Origin: Caulobacter sp. AP07 | GTDB taxonomy: Bacteria; Pseudomonadota; Alphaproteobacteria; Caulobacterales; Caulobacteraceae | NCBI RefSeq assembly: GCF_000281955.1 | Contig: NZ_AKKF01000125.1 | Span: 1-41,802 of the forward strand | Length of the DNA: 41,802 nt | Reading direction: 5' to 3' | Shown here: positions 1 to 8,218 of the stretch, one piece after another | How the letters are laid out: every line of letters starts with the position of its first letter | How positions within the stretch are numbered: the stretch's first letter is position 1 | The notes under the pieces: generated by a model | The model's input: the letters and a program-made list of their open reading frames with translations, nothing else | Databases searched by the model: none | What the model was told of the DNA's origin: nothing | Program-made: the position numbers and the translations under genes

Positions 1-136
1 GGGAGAGGGTGTTATTTTTGGCGCCGGCCTTGCCTTCGCCGTCGTCCGAGACCCTCGGCTCGGGCCACTGATGCTTGGTGTTGTCGCCGCCGCCAGGGCC
101 GCCCCAGCGGTCGGCGGCGGGGTTCTTGTCGGGCAT
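1..136 (-). CDS. small hydrophilic protein, 3' end cut by window edge
   Basis: The frame starts with ATG at 136 on the minus strand and stays open to the window edge, giving 45 residues that begin MPDKNPAADRWGGPGGGD. It is rich in Gly, Asp, Asn and Lys, with no signal peptide or membrane segment in the visible part. The start lies one base after the TGA stop of the 64-residue gene at 138-332, so the two are almost certainly co-transcribed and translationally coupled. I do not recognise the family; the composition suggests a disordered, soluble cytoplasmic protein. No function is assigned. Confidence 0.55.
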   Translation of the reverse strand, partial: MPDKNPAADRWGGPGGGDNTKHQWPEPRVSDDGEGKAGAKNNTLS

Positions 137-137
137 G

Positions 138-332
138 TCAGCGGTCCTGGACGTTGCCGGAGCGGCTGGTGTTCTGGGCCAGGTTGCCGTGGCGGCCCTG
201 CTCGGCCAGGTTCACGTCGGCGTTGCCGGGATCGTGCGACTGCAGGCCGTCATGGCCGCCGCGGCCGGCGATCTCGGGCTTCTGGCCCTTGAAGGCGCGT
301 TGTTCGGGGGGAATGGGCGGAGCCTTGGACAT
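138..332 (-). CDS. 64-residue hydrophilic protein of unknown function
   Basis: The protein begins MSKAPPIPPEQRAFKGQK and continues as a low-complexity chain rich in Gly, Asn, Asp, Gln and His, with no hydrophobic segment. A strong Shine-Dalgarno (GGAGGAAA on the minus strand) lies just upstream of the ATG, and the next gene begins one base after the stop. Those two facts support a real gene rather than a chance frame. It is probably a small, intrinsically disordered cytoplasmic protein. The composition is loosely like small stress-related glycine-rich proteins, but I see no diagnostic motif and make no functional claim. Confidence 0.55.
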   Translation of the reverse strand: MSKAPPIPPEQRAFKGQKPEIAGRGGHDGLQSHDPGNADVNLAEQGRHGNLAQNTSRSGNVQDR

Positions 333-406
333 CGGTTTCCTCCATGTCTGCCCCCTTGAACCGATCCCCCGGGCCCCCGGTTCCCAAGGCCGCGCTCCCG
401 CCGTGG

Positions 407-1183
407 TCAGCGCGGCGGGGCGTTGGGGTCGGAGGGAATCGCGCCCGGCTCCTCGGGCTCGATCTTGACGCGGTAGGTGATCATGTCGGGCGTGACCTCG
501 TCGATCTGGATGGCCAGGTCGCGGACATTGACGACCTTCAGCGCCTCCGGGAAATCCTGGGTCTGGCCGCTGGCCGGATTGACGTAGTCGTCGCCCGAAT
601 AGCCGCGCACCTCGAACCGCACCTTGCCGTCGGCGAGCCCCGCGAAGGCCACGTCATAGATGATCCCCGAGGTGTTTGGGTCGTAGTCGGCCGGGTCGGG
701 ACTCTGGGGGCCCTTGGCGTAGTCGCGCGGCGGAACCAGCGCCGCGCCCAGCGCCGCGTGTCTCCGCTCACTGAACGTGTCGGCGCTGGGCGCCGGGAGC
801 TCGGGGGCGCCGTCGGGCGGATTCACATCGCCCCCGGGCGCGGAGGCCGCGTCGAGCAGATGGCAGCTCTTGTCGGCCTGGACGTTCTGGATGTCGATGA
901 CCCGCAGGGCGTTGCCGTCGCCGTCCTCCTCGTACTCGCCGATCACCTCGGCGTAGACCGGCGCCTTCAGGGTGGCCAGGCGCGCCGCCAGGGCGGCCAC
1001 GGGCTCTTCCGGCGCGCTGTCCTTGAGCACGTAGCGGTTCTCGACCAGGTCGCAGCGGGTCAGCACGACCTGGTCGCGCTCGACCTTGACCGTGCCGATG
1101 TAGAGGTCCTGAGCCTGGGCCGTCGCGGCGACCGTCAACAGGGCCAGCGACAGAAGCGGGGTCACGAGGCGTTGGCGGGGCAT
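407..1183 (-). CDS. exported protein of unknown function (258 aa)
   Basis: The N-terminus MPRQRLVTPLLSLALLTVAA ending in AQAQ is a typical Sec signal peptide with cleavage near residue 24, so the mature protein is periplasmic or envelope-associated. The mature part holds two Cys (in the TRCDLVEN and DKSCHLL stretches), which could form a disulfide, then a Pro/Asp-rich middle and a beta-rich C-terminal third ending in a Pro-rich tail. The start lies 4 bp after the stop of the upstream exported gene (1188-1745), so the two form an operon and may work together. I do not recognise the family. Confidence 0.7.
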   Translation of the reverse strand: MPRQRLVTPLLSLALLTVAATAQAQDLYIGTVKVERDQVVLTRCDLVENRYVLKDSAPEEPVAALAARLATLKAPVYAEVIGEYEEDGDGNALRVIDIQNVQADKSCHLLDAASAPGGDVNPPDGAPELPAPSADTFSERRHAALGAALVPPRDYAKGPQSPDPADYDPNTSGIIYDVAFAGLADGKVRFEVRGYSGDDYVNPASGQTQDFPEALKVVNVRDLAIQIDEVTPDMITYRVKIEPEEPGAIPSDPNAPPR

Positions 1184-1187
1184 CGGC

Positions 1188-1745
1188 CTATTCCACTTCG
1201 AGACGATAGCTGCAGCCGGCCAGGACCTGGCCGGGGTGCGAGGTGACGGTCGAGACGTTCAGGGTGATCCGCGTGGCGAAGGTGCTGTCGCCGACCTTCT
1301 CGGTGGTCTCGGCGATCAGCCGGTCGCCGAGGAACTTGCCGGGCGTGTCGATCGCCGGAACGATCTCCAGCTGCCTGGCCAGGGGATGCGGGTCGGCCTC
1401 GTCGAGAATGGCCAGCGGACCGGAACTGTTGAAGGCGACGCGGCGGGTCGCGCGGCCGAACACCGTGATCGGCGCGGCCAGGCGGTACTCCTTGAGCAGG
1501 AAGTTGGCCGATTCCACCTCGGTCAGGCCCAGATGCGCGCGGGCGGCCGCGCCGTCCTCGCCGGCCAGCCAGAAGGCGAAGCCGTTGTAGCTGGGCACGT
1601 CGTAGGTCTGGCATTCGACCAGCTTGGCCAGGTCGACGGTGGCGGGATCGAAGTCCTCGTCCTCGCGCGCCATCGCCGCGAGCGGCCCCGTCATCGTCAT
1701 CGTCATCGCCAGGGCCAGCAGGCCGGCGGTCACCGTCTTGATCAT
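1188..1745 (-). CDS. exported protein of unknown function (185 aa)
   Basis: I place the start at 1745 (MIKTVTAGLLALAMTMTMTG), because a signal peptide begins there and the longer in-frame extension upstream is an Arg/Pro-rich non-coding type of sequence. The mature protein begins near AREDEDFD and has two Cys (VECQTYD and AGCSYRLEVE near the C-terminus) that could pair. It reads as a compact beta-rich secreted domain. It is the first gene of a two-gene operon with 407-1183 and is divergent from the large TBDR at 2075. There is no recognised family, and the Shine-Dalgarno is weak. Confidence 0.65.
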   Translation of the reverse strand: MIKTVTAGLLALAMTMTMTGPLAAMAREDEDFDPATVDLAKLVECQTYDVPSYNGFAFWLAGEDGAAARAHLGLTEVESANFLLKEYRLAAPITVFGRATRRVAFNSSGPLAILDEADPHPLARQLEIVPAIDTPGKFLGDRLIAETTEKVGDSTFATRITLNVSTVTSHPGQVLAGCSYRLEVE

Positions 1746-1949
1746 GGGCCTAGAACTCGCTCGGGCTCGAAGCGTTGCCGCGAATCCGGAATTCGACGCC
1801 AGGACCTGTGGAGCATTTCGCGACGGCCGGCGAAAGAGGGGACGCCGTCTCGCATGGGGCGAAGCCGCCGGGTCTCTCGACCGCCTTGCCCACAAGGCCG
1901 GAACGCCCGGTGACGGCCATGCAAATACGCCCTTTGGATGGCCTGAAAA

Positions 1950-1963
1950 TGATACCGCTAACT
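1950..1963. promoter_or_regulatory. imperfect operator-like palindrome (LacI type)
   Basis: TGATACCGCTAACT has the symmetric skeleton GNTANCGNTANC around a central CG, the geometry used by LacI-family repressors. It lies about 52 bp (centre to centre) upstream of the better palindrome at 2002-2015, in the promoter region of the TBDR at 2075. The symmetry is partial, so it could be chance. Confidence 0.3.
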
Positions 1964-2001
1964 TTTTTCTTTTCGTCCACGTAACGACGTGTCTATGTTG
2001 A

Positions 2002-2015
2002 TGACACCGGTGGCA
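2002..2015. promoter_or_regulatory. operator-like palindrome upstream of TBDR (LacI/GalR type)
   Basis: TGACACCGGTGGCA differs by one base from a perfect 14-bp palindrome (TGACACCGGTGTCA); with flanks (2001-2016) the ends ATG/CAT also match. A CG-centred 14-16 bp palindrome is typical of LacI-family operators. It sits 60 bp before the TBDR start and is the natural control site for the pectin TBDR and perhaps the enzyme genes behind it. It differs from the TGACAACGTTATCA set found further right, which suggests a second regulator. Confidence 0.5.
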
Positions 2016-2074
2016 TAACACCGGGCCAATGGCGGCCTTCGAACCGCCAACCGAGACAAATGGGGAGGAAAGAC

Positions 2075-5000
2075 ATGACTCAGAGGAAGATTCCGCACGC
2101 CCGCGCGTTGCTGCGCCAGGCCTCCTGGATCGCCCTGGCGGCGGCCGGGACCCTGGCCCTTTCAGCGAACGCGGCCCAGGCCCAGATCACCACGCCGGCC
2201 GCGAACGACGCCGCCACCGTCGAGGAGGTGGTGGTCACCGGCTATCGCGCCGCGCTGGAAAGCGCCCTGAACCTCAAGCGGCGTTCGAACGTGATGATCG
2301 ACGCCATCAACGCCGAGGACATCGCCGACTTTCCCGACGCCAACCTGGCCGAGTCGCTGCAGCGCCTGCCGGGCGTCTCGATCGACCGCGACAACGGCGA
2401 AGGCCGCACCATCACCGTGCGCGGCCTGGGCAGCGACTTCACCCGCGTGCGGCTGAACGGCCTGGAGGCGCTGTCGACCGCCGGGTCCAACGACTCGGGC
2501 ACCAGCCCCAACCGCAGCCGCGGCTTCGACTTCAGCGTCTTCGCCTCGGAGCTGTTCAGCTCGCTGCAAGTGCGTAAGACCCAGTCGGCCGAGACCGACG
2601 AGGGCTCGCTGGGCGCCACCGTCGACCTGATCACCGGCCGGCCCCTCAACTTCAAGGGCCGCCGCCTGGCCCTGTCGCTGCAGGACGCCTATTACGAGAA
2701 CGGCGGCCATCACAGCCCGCGCGTGGCGACCCTGGTCTCGGACCGCTGGGACACCAACTGGGGCCAGTTCGGGGCCCTGTTCTCGCTGGCCTACAACAAG
2801 CGCAAGCAGACCACCGACAGCTATCTGCGCAGCCCCGGCGTGCAGGACTACACCTACCGGCAGTCGCCGTTCAACACGACGCCGAACCCGACCGCGAGCG
2901 CCACCAATCCCTCGGTCTCGACCCAGAACCGCATGGGCTTCGCGGCGCCGATCGGCACGGTCTGCAACGGCGTGGCCGGCGGGCTCAACGGCCTGGTTCC
3001 TGGCCTGAACGTCACCAACCTGGGCGCCTGCGCGGCGATGATCGGCTCCAACCCCGCCGCCTACGCCCTGATCAACAACCCGATCGGCCAGACCCTGACC
3101 ACCGTCCGCACCCCGGTGCTGGACGCCAACGGCAATCCGACCGGCGCCTTCACCAACGTCACCACCACCACCGGCCCCGGCTCGCTGATCCGCATCCCGG
3201 CCCTGGCCACCCTCAACCAGCAGCAGCTGGAGCAGGACCGCCTGGGCATGAACGCCTCGCTGCAATGGCGGCCGACCGACCGCACCACGGTCAGCGTCGA
3301 CGGCGTCTATTCGCGCTTCTACAACGACTCGCAGAACTTCCAGATCAGCACCGTCGGCCTCAACCGTCGCGGCGCCGCGGTCGGCTACCAGACCGCCACG
3401 GCGGCCACGACCCCGGCCACGCGCCGCGGCTTCTACGACACCTGCGTGCAGCGCGACGCGACGCCGATCCTGGGCGGCATCGACTGCGGGCAGTCGCTGA
3501 ACGGAACCTCCCCGGTCGCCGGTACGGTCGCCAGCTTCAACCCCAACAACCTCGAGCCCTACGACTATTACAACAGCCCCAGCTCGGTGGGTTACATCGC
3601 CCCGGGCCAGCCCGGCTACGACCCGCTGGGCATGAGCTACCGCAACGCCCTGATCGGCCGCAACAGCACCTATCTGATCGACGCCGCCCTCAGCCCGGGC
3701 GGCCAGAACGCCGACTATCTGAAGCTGGGCAATATCGACGTCCGCTCGGCCGACGACCAGCAGACCTACACGACCTTCTTCCAGCAGGGCTCGATCAACA
3801 TCGAGCACGAGTTCAGCGATCGCCTGAAGGTGGTCGCCCTGTACGGCCGGTCGCGCTCGGTCAACAAGAGCACCGGACTGCTGACGGAGTACAACCGCCT
3901 CGACTCCGGCAAGGGCGTGGCCGGCAACGACTACCTGATCTACGACGCGCGCGGCGACGGCGACATGCCGTTGCTGAACTTCGGCTTCGACACCGCCAAT
4001 CCGGCCAACTGGGACTTCGTCAAAGGCTATTCGGCCGTGCGGGTCTTCAAGCGGGTGGCCGACAACCACTACGAAGGCGGCAAGTTCGACCTGTCCTACG
4101 AGGCGGACGACAACCTGACGGTCAAGGTCGGCTTCAACCAGCGCAAGTACCAGTTCGCGACCACCCAGTACCGCCGCACCGGCACCGAAACCATCAATCC
4201 CAGCCTCAAGGAGGCGGGCAGTTCGGTCGCCGCGACCAGCCGGACCATCAGCTGGGGCAAGGGGCTGGACGTTCCCACCGGCACGCCGACCAGCTTCATC
4301 GCGCCCGACAACCAGAAGTTCCTCGACCTGCTCGACTTCGACTGCAACTGCATCAACAAGTGGGGCGACTGGCGCACCTCGTACCAGACCAACGCCTCGG
4401 AAACCTATTCGGTCGATGAGACCGACACCGGCGCCTACGTGCAGTTCGACGGCAATACCGAGGTCTTCGACCGCACCCTGCGCGGCAACTTCGGCATCCG
4501 CTACGCCCAGACCGAGGTCGAGGCCAACGGCCTGACCAACACCTCGCGGGTGGTGTCGGCGACCAACAAGTACCACGACATCCTGCCGGCCCTGAACCTG
4601 GCCTACGAGGTCTCCGACACCATGATGGTCCGCTTCGGCGCGGCCAAGGTCATGGCGCGGCCCCTGCTGGGCAACCTGGCCCCGTCGATCACCGCCTTCA
4701 CGGTGCCGACCACCGCCGGCGTCAGCGACGGCGGCGGAATCACCCTGGGCAACCCCAAGCTGGCGCCGTTCCGGGCGATCAATTACGACCTCAGCTTCGA
4801 GTGGTACTTCACCCAGGGCGCCCTGTTCTCGGTGGCGGTGTTCGACAAGGACATCAGCAGCTTCCCGCAGACCGTCATCGGCGCCGGGCCGCTGACCTCG
4901 ATCCTCGACTCCGCGGCCATCGCCGAGCTGCGGGCGTCGCAGACCAACGTCAATTCCCTGGCCTATATCGACGCCAACAATTCGTTCAACATCCGCCAGT

Positions 5001-5584
5001 TCCGCGACGCGCCGGGCGGCTATATCCGCGGCGTCGAGCTCAGCTACCAGCAGAACCTGACCTTCCTGCCGTGGTTCCTCGACAAGCTGGGCGTCCAGGC
5101 CAACTACACCCACCTGGAATCCGAGCTGAAATACATCATCGATCCGGGCGCGCCGGCCGTGAAGAACGCCGCCGGCGTCGTCACCACACCGGCCCGGGCC
5201 CTGATCGTGGCCCCGGGGCCGTTCACCGGCGCCTCGCCGGACGCCTTCAACTTCACGGTCTATTACGACACCGGAAAATGGGCGGCGCGGGTCTCCACCG
5301 CCTACCGCGCCAAGTACTACACGACCTATCCGATCGCCTCGGGCACCTGCGATCCGGGCTTCTGCGACTCGCCGCTGGTCAACGACTTCGTCGGCAGCAA
5401 GGCGACGACCAATGTCGACTTCTCGGCCTCCTACAAGTTCACCAAGAACGTGTCGCTGAACGTCGAGGCCCTGAACCTGACCAACCAGACCACCAACCGC
5501 TTCGGCTACGCCGAAGACCCGGTGGTCACCCAATACGGCTCCACCGGCCGGCAGGTCTTCGTCGGCATGCGGATGGTCTTCTAG
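2075..5584 (+). CDS. TonB-dependent outer-membrane receptor (TIGR01782-like), probable oligosaccharide importer
   Basis: This is a 1169-residue TBDR, long for the family. A signal peptide ends near AANAAQA (residue ~36), followed by a TonB-box region (EEVVVTGY), a plug domain with the PDANLAESLQRLPGVSIDRD signature, and a beta-barrel ending in the usual aromatic residue (GMRMVF). The plug signature is that of the TIGR01782 group, common in Caulobacter and Xanthomonas and often linked to plant-polysaccharide uptake. I chose ATG 2075, because GGGGAGGAA ends 4 bases before it and the upstream ATG at 2060 overlaps that ribosome site. Enzyme genes for pectin breakdown follow from 5693 on the same strand after 108 bp with no clear terminator, so read-through is possible. 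Palindromes at 1950 and 2002 suggest LacI control. The ligand is inferred from context: methylated or acetylated galacturonides, or side-chain oligosaccharides. Confidence 0.93.
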   Translation: MTQRKIPHARALLRQASWIALAAAGTLALSANAAQAQITTPAANDAATVEEVVVTGYRAALESALNLKRRSNVMIDAINAEDIADFPDANLAESLQRLPGVSIDRDNGEGRTITVRGLGSDFTRVRLNGLEALSTAGSNDSGTSPNRSRGFDFSVFASELFSSLQVRKTQSAETDEGSLGATVDLITGRPLNFKGRRLALSLQDAYYENGGHHSPRVATLVSDRWDTNWGQFGALFSLAYNKRKQTTDSYLRSPGVQDYTYRQSPFNTTPNPTASATNPSVSTQNRMGFAAPIGTVCNGVAGGLNGLVPGLNVTNLGACAAMIGSNPAAYALINNPIGQTLTTVRTPVLDANGNPTGAFTNVTTTTGPGSLIRIPALATLNQQQLEQDRLGMNASLQWRPTDRTTVSVDGVYSRFYNDSQNFQISTVGLNRRGAAVGYQTATAATTPATRRGFYDTCVQRDATPILGGIDCGQSLNGTSPVAGTVASFNPNNLEPYDYYNSPSSVGYIAPGQPGYDPLGMSYRNALIGRNSTYLIDAALSPGGQNADYLKLGNIDVRSADDQQTYTTFFQQGSINIEHEFSDRLKVVALYGRSRSVNKSTGLLTEYNRLDSGKGVAGNDYLIYDARGDGDMPLLNFGFDTANPANWDFVKGYSAVRVFKRVADNHYEGGKFDLSYEADDNLTVKVGFNQRKYQFATTQYRRTGTETINPSLKEAGSSVAATSRTISWGKGLDVPTGTPTSFIAPDNQKFLDLLDFDCNCINKWGDWRTSYQTNASETYSVDETDTGAYVQFDGNTEVFDRTLRGNFGIRYAQTEVEANGLTNTSRVVSATNKYHDILPALNLAYEVSDTMMVRFGAAKVMARPLLGNLAPSITAFTVPTTAGVSDGGGITLGNPKLAPFRAINYDLSFEWYFTQGALFSVAVFDKDISSFPQTVIGAGPLTSILDSAAIAELRASQTNVNSLAYIDANNSFNIRQFRDAPGGYIRGVELSYQQNLTFLPWFLDKLGVQANYTHLESELKYIIDPGAPAVKNAAGVVTTPARALIVAPGPFTGASPDAFNFTVYYDTGKWAARVSTAYRAKYYTTYPIASGTCDPGFCDSPLVNDFVGSKATTNVDFSASYKFTKNVSLNVEALNLTNQTTNRFGYAEDPVVTQYGSTGRQVFVGMRMVF

Positions 5585-5692
5585 CCCTCCCCCGGGGAGC
5601 ACTCGGGCGGCGTCGGGATTTGTCCCCTGGCGTCGCCCATCTCTTTTCGAGCGTCCATAGTCGCGTTCGCGTCAACTGTTCTGGAGTTCCCG

Positions 5693-7330
5693 ATGCCCCA
5701 TCCCACTCGTCGACTGGCCCTGGGTTCGCTGCTCACCGGGGCCGCCGTCGCGGCGACGCCGTCGTTGTCGGAGGCGGCCGGCCTGGCCGCGTCGCCGGCG
5801 GCGCCCGACACCGGCGGCGCCGAATGGGCCAAGGGGATCGAGGGCCAGCGCAAGGCCGACCTGGGCAACGGGACCTTCCTCAATCCGGTCCTGGCCGGCG
5901 ACCGCCCCGACCCGTCGATCCTCAAGGACGGCGACGTCTACTACATGACCCACTCGTCGTTCGACGCCTATCCGGGCCTGCTGATCTGGCGCTCGACCGA
6001 CCTGGTCAACTGGGCTCCGGTCGTGGCGTCGCTGAAGACCAACATCGGTTCGGTCTGGGCGCCCGAGATCTGCAAGCACAAGGGCCGCTACTACATCTAC
6101 ATCCCGGCCAAGTACCCCAACAACAACACCAGCTACGTGATCTGGGCCGACAGGATCGAGGGCCCGTGGTCCGAGCCGGTCGACCTGAAGCTGCCCCGCT
6201 ACATCGACCCCGGCCACGTGGTCGACGAGCACGGCGTGCGCTGGCTGTTCCTGTCGGGCGGCGACCGCATCCAGCTGGCCCCCGACGGCCTGTCGACGGT
6301 CGGCAAGCCCGAGCACGTCTACGACCCGTGGCATTACCCTGAGGACTGGGACGTCGAGGGCTTCTCGCCCGAGGGCCCCAAGGTGATGAAGCGCGGCGAG
6401 TACTATTACCTGGTCACCGCGGTGGGCGGCACGGCCGGCCCGCCGACCGGCCACATGGTCATCGTCGCGCGATCCAAGTCCCTGGCCGGTCCGTGGGAGG
6501 ACGATCCCCGGAACCCGGTCGTGCGCACGACGAACAATTCCGAGAAGTGGTGGTCGCGCGGCCACGCCACCCTGGTCGAGGGTCCGGCCGGCGACTGGTG
6601 GACCGTCTATCACGGCTACGAGAACGGCTTCTACACCCTGGGCCGCCAGACCCTGCTGGCCCCGGTGACCTGGACCAAGGACGGCTGGTTCGAGGTCGGC
6701 GGTGGTGACCTGTCCAAGCCGTTGGCCAAGCCCCAAGGCACGGCAAAGGGGGGCGGCAAGGCCGGGCCGCACGGCATGGCGCTGTCGGACGACTTCAGCG
6801 CCGACAAGTACGGCGTGCAGTGGAACTTCTTCGACCCCAAGCCGGGCGAGCAGGCGCGGATGTCGCGGGCCGGCGGCGTGCTGACCCTGAAGGGGGCGGG
6901 CGAGGCCCCGTCGACCGGCGCGCCGCTGATCTTCGTGGCCGGCGACCAGGCCTATGAGATCGAGTGCGAGATCGACATCGACCCCGACACCCGGGCCGGC
7001 CTGATCCTGTTCTACGACCGCCAGCTCTATTGCGGCCTGGGCTTCGACGCCAAGAACTTCGTCACCCACCAGTACGGCATCGAGCGCGGCCGGCCGGCCA
7101 ATCCGCATGGGGCGAAGATGCTGATGCGGCTGCGCAACAACCGCCACATCGTCAGCTTCCACACCAGCGGAGACGGCGGCGTCACCTGGAAGCGCTTCGA
7201 CCGGGGCATGGAGGTCTCGGGCTACCACCACAATGTGCGCGGCGGCTTCCTGATGCTGAAGCCGGGTCTCTACGCGGCGGGCAAGGGCTCGGCGCGGTTC
7301 CGGAACTTCAAGTACCGGGCGCTGGCGTGA
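5693..7330 (+). CDS. exported glycoside hydrolase family 43 (beta-xylosidase / alpha-arabinosidase type)
   Basis: The N-terminus carries a twin-arginine signal (TRRLALGS, residues 5-12) and an Ala-rich h-region, so the protein is probably exported folded through Tat. Residues ~60-340 form a GH43 five-bladed propeller. Visible are the general base Asp73 in DRPDPSI, WAPEI, the pKa-modulating Asp172 in YIDPGH, and the general acid Glu227 in SPEGPK. Residues ~360-545 are a concanavalin-like C-terminal domain (DDFSADKYGVQW onward), as in GH43 beta-xylosidases. The family removes arabinose, xylose or galactose from pectin and xylan side chains; the exact sugar cannot be read from sequence. It is the first enzyme of a five-gene run, and its stop overlaps or abuts the next start. 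Confidence 0.9.
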   Translation: MPHPTRRLALGSLLTGAAVAATPSLSEAAGLAASPAAPDTGGAEWAKGIEGQRKADLGNGTFLNPVLAGDRPDPSILKDGDVYYMTHSSFDAYPGLLIWRSTDLVNWAPVVASLKTNIGSVWAPEICKHKGRYYIYIPAKYPNNNTSYVIWADRIEGPWSEPVDLKLPRYIDPGHVVDEHGVRWLFLSGGDRIQLAPDGLSTVGKPEHVYDPWHYPEDWDVEGFSPEGPKVMKRGEYYYLVTAVGGTAGPPTGHMVIVARSKSLAGPWEDDPRNPVVRTTNNSEKWWSRGHATLVEGPAGDWWTVYHGYENGFYTLGRQTLLAPVTWTKDGWFEVGGGDLSKPLAKPQGTAKGGGKAGPHGMALSDDFSADKYGVQWNFFDPKPGEQARMSRAGGVLTLKGAGEAPSTGAPLIFVAGDQAYEIECEIDIDPDTRAGLILFYDRQLYCGLGFDAKNFVTHQYGIERGRPANPHGAKMLMRLRNNRHIVSFHTSGDGGVTWKRFDRGMEVSGYHHNVRGGFLMLKPGLYAAGKGSARFRNFKYRALA

Positions 7331-7332
7331 GC

Positions 7333-8196
7333 ATGAAACACCTCCTCCTCGCCGCCGCGCTGCTGGCGGCGCCGGTCGCCGCGACGGCCCAGGTCCCCGC
7401 CGAGCCGCCGCCGTTCAGGGCGGTGAAGATCGTGCTGGTCGGCGACTCGACCACGGCGGTCCAGAGCGGCTGGGGCTCCAGCTTCTGCGGCAAGCACGTC
7501 ACCTCGTTCGCCGCCTGCATCAACCTGGCGCGCGGCGGCCGCAGCAGCGGCAGCTACCGCGCCGAGGGCTCCTGGGCCCTGGCGCTGCGCGAGATCGGCT
7601 CGGGCGGGTTCATGGACACCTATGTGCTGATCCAGTTCGGCCACAACGACCAGCCGGGCAAGCCGGGCCGTTCGACCGACCTGGCCACCGAGTTTCCGGC
7701 CAACATGAAGCGCTATGTCGAGGAGGTGAGGGCGGCCGGCGGCAAGCCGGTGCTGGTCACGCCCCTGACCCGTCGCCAGTTCAAGGACGGCCAACTGATC
7801 GACGACCTGGGCCCCTGGGCCCTGGCCGTCCGCAAGGTGGCCGCCGAGACCGGGGCGCCGCTGGTCGATCTCCACGCCGACAGCTTCGCGGCCGTGCAGG
7901 CGATGGGGGCCGCCGAGGCTGCCCGCCTGGCCCAGAAGCCGCCCCCGCCCGAGGTGCTGGCCGCCGCCCGGACGGGCACGACGATCGCCGCCAACCCGAC
8001 GCCGGCGCCGGTTCCAGCCGCGGCGCCGACACCCGCTCCGTCGCAGAACAACACCGCCGTCGAGCCCATGGGCCAGGCCAAGCTGGCGTTCGACTACACC
8101 CATCTGGGCGAGGCCGGGGCGGACTATTTCGCGGTGCAGGTCGCGGGCGATCTGGCCAGGGCCGTGCCCGCCCTGCGACGCTATCTGATTCCCTGA
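7333..8196 (+). CDS. exported SGNH hydrolase, rhamnogalacturonan acetylesterase-like (CE12)
   Basis: A 287-residue protein with a Sec signal peptide (MKHLLLAAALLAAPVAATAQ). It has the SGNH blocks: nucleophile Ser39 in VGDSTTA, the Gly block NLARGGRSSGSY, the Asn block FGHND, and the catalytic Asp/His pair in DYTHLGEAG near the C-terminus. This set matches the CE12 rhamnogalacturonan acetylesterases, which remove acetyl groups from pectic backbones so lyases and hydrolases can act. A Pro/Ala-rich low-complexity insert (roughly residues 210-245) lies just before the Asp/His block and is unusual. A GTG at 7327 would give a 4-bp GTGA overlap with the GH43 stop and could be the true, coupled start; I list ATG 7333, two codons downstream in the same frame. 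Confidence 0.87.
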   Translation: MKHLLLAAALLAAPVAATAQVPAEPPPFRAVKIVLVGDSTTAVQSGWGSSFCGKHVTSFAACINLARGGRSSGSYRAEGSWALALREIGSGGFMDTYVLIQFGHNDQPGKPGRSTDLATEFPANMKRYVEEVRAAGGKPVLVTPLTRRQFKDGQLIDDLGPWALAVRKVAAETGAPLVDLHADSFAAVQAMGAAEAARLAQKPPPPEVLAAARTGTTIAANPTPAPVPAAAPTPAPSQNNTAVEPMGQAKLAFDYTHLGEAGADYFAVQVAGDLARAVPALRRYLIP

Positions 8197-8218
8197 TCGC
8201 GCCGGAAAGGCCTCGACC

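Larger units (their letters stand above)
1746..2074. other. 329-bp divergent intergenic region with two operator-like palindromes
   Basis: This gap separates the exported-protein operon (minus) from the TBDR (plus). I see no credible gene in it. It holds an imperfect palindrome at 1950-1963, a near-perfect one at 2002-2015, an AT-rich pyrimidine stretch around 1962-1975, and the TBDR ribosome-binding site GGGGAGGAA at 2062-2070. Confidence 0.6.

Noticed and set aside
2060..2074. ATG 2060 as start of the first TBDR
   Set aside because: This ATG overlaps the Shine-Dalgarno GGGGAGGAA that serves ATG 2075.
2162..5602. 1146-codon open frame antisense to the first TBDR, and similar long antisense frames (for example 7781-10477, 16958-19045, 24874-27165)
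   Set aside because: They mirror real genes in a 68% GC genome where stop codons are rare; their products are Arg/Gly/Val/Asp-rich with no domain, signal or ribosome site.
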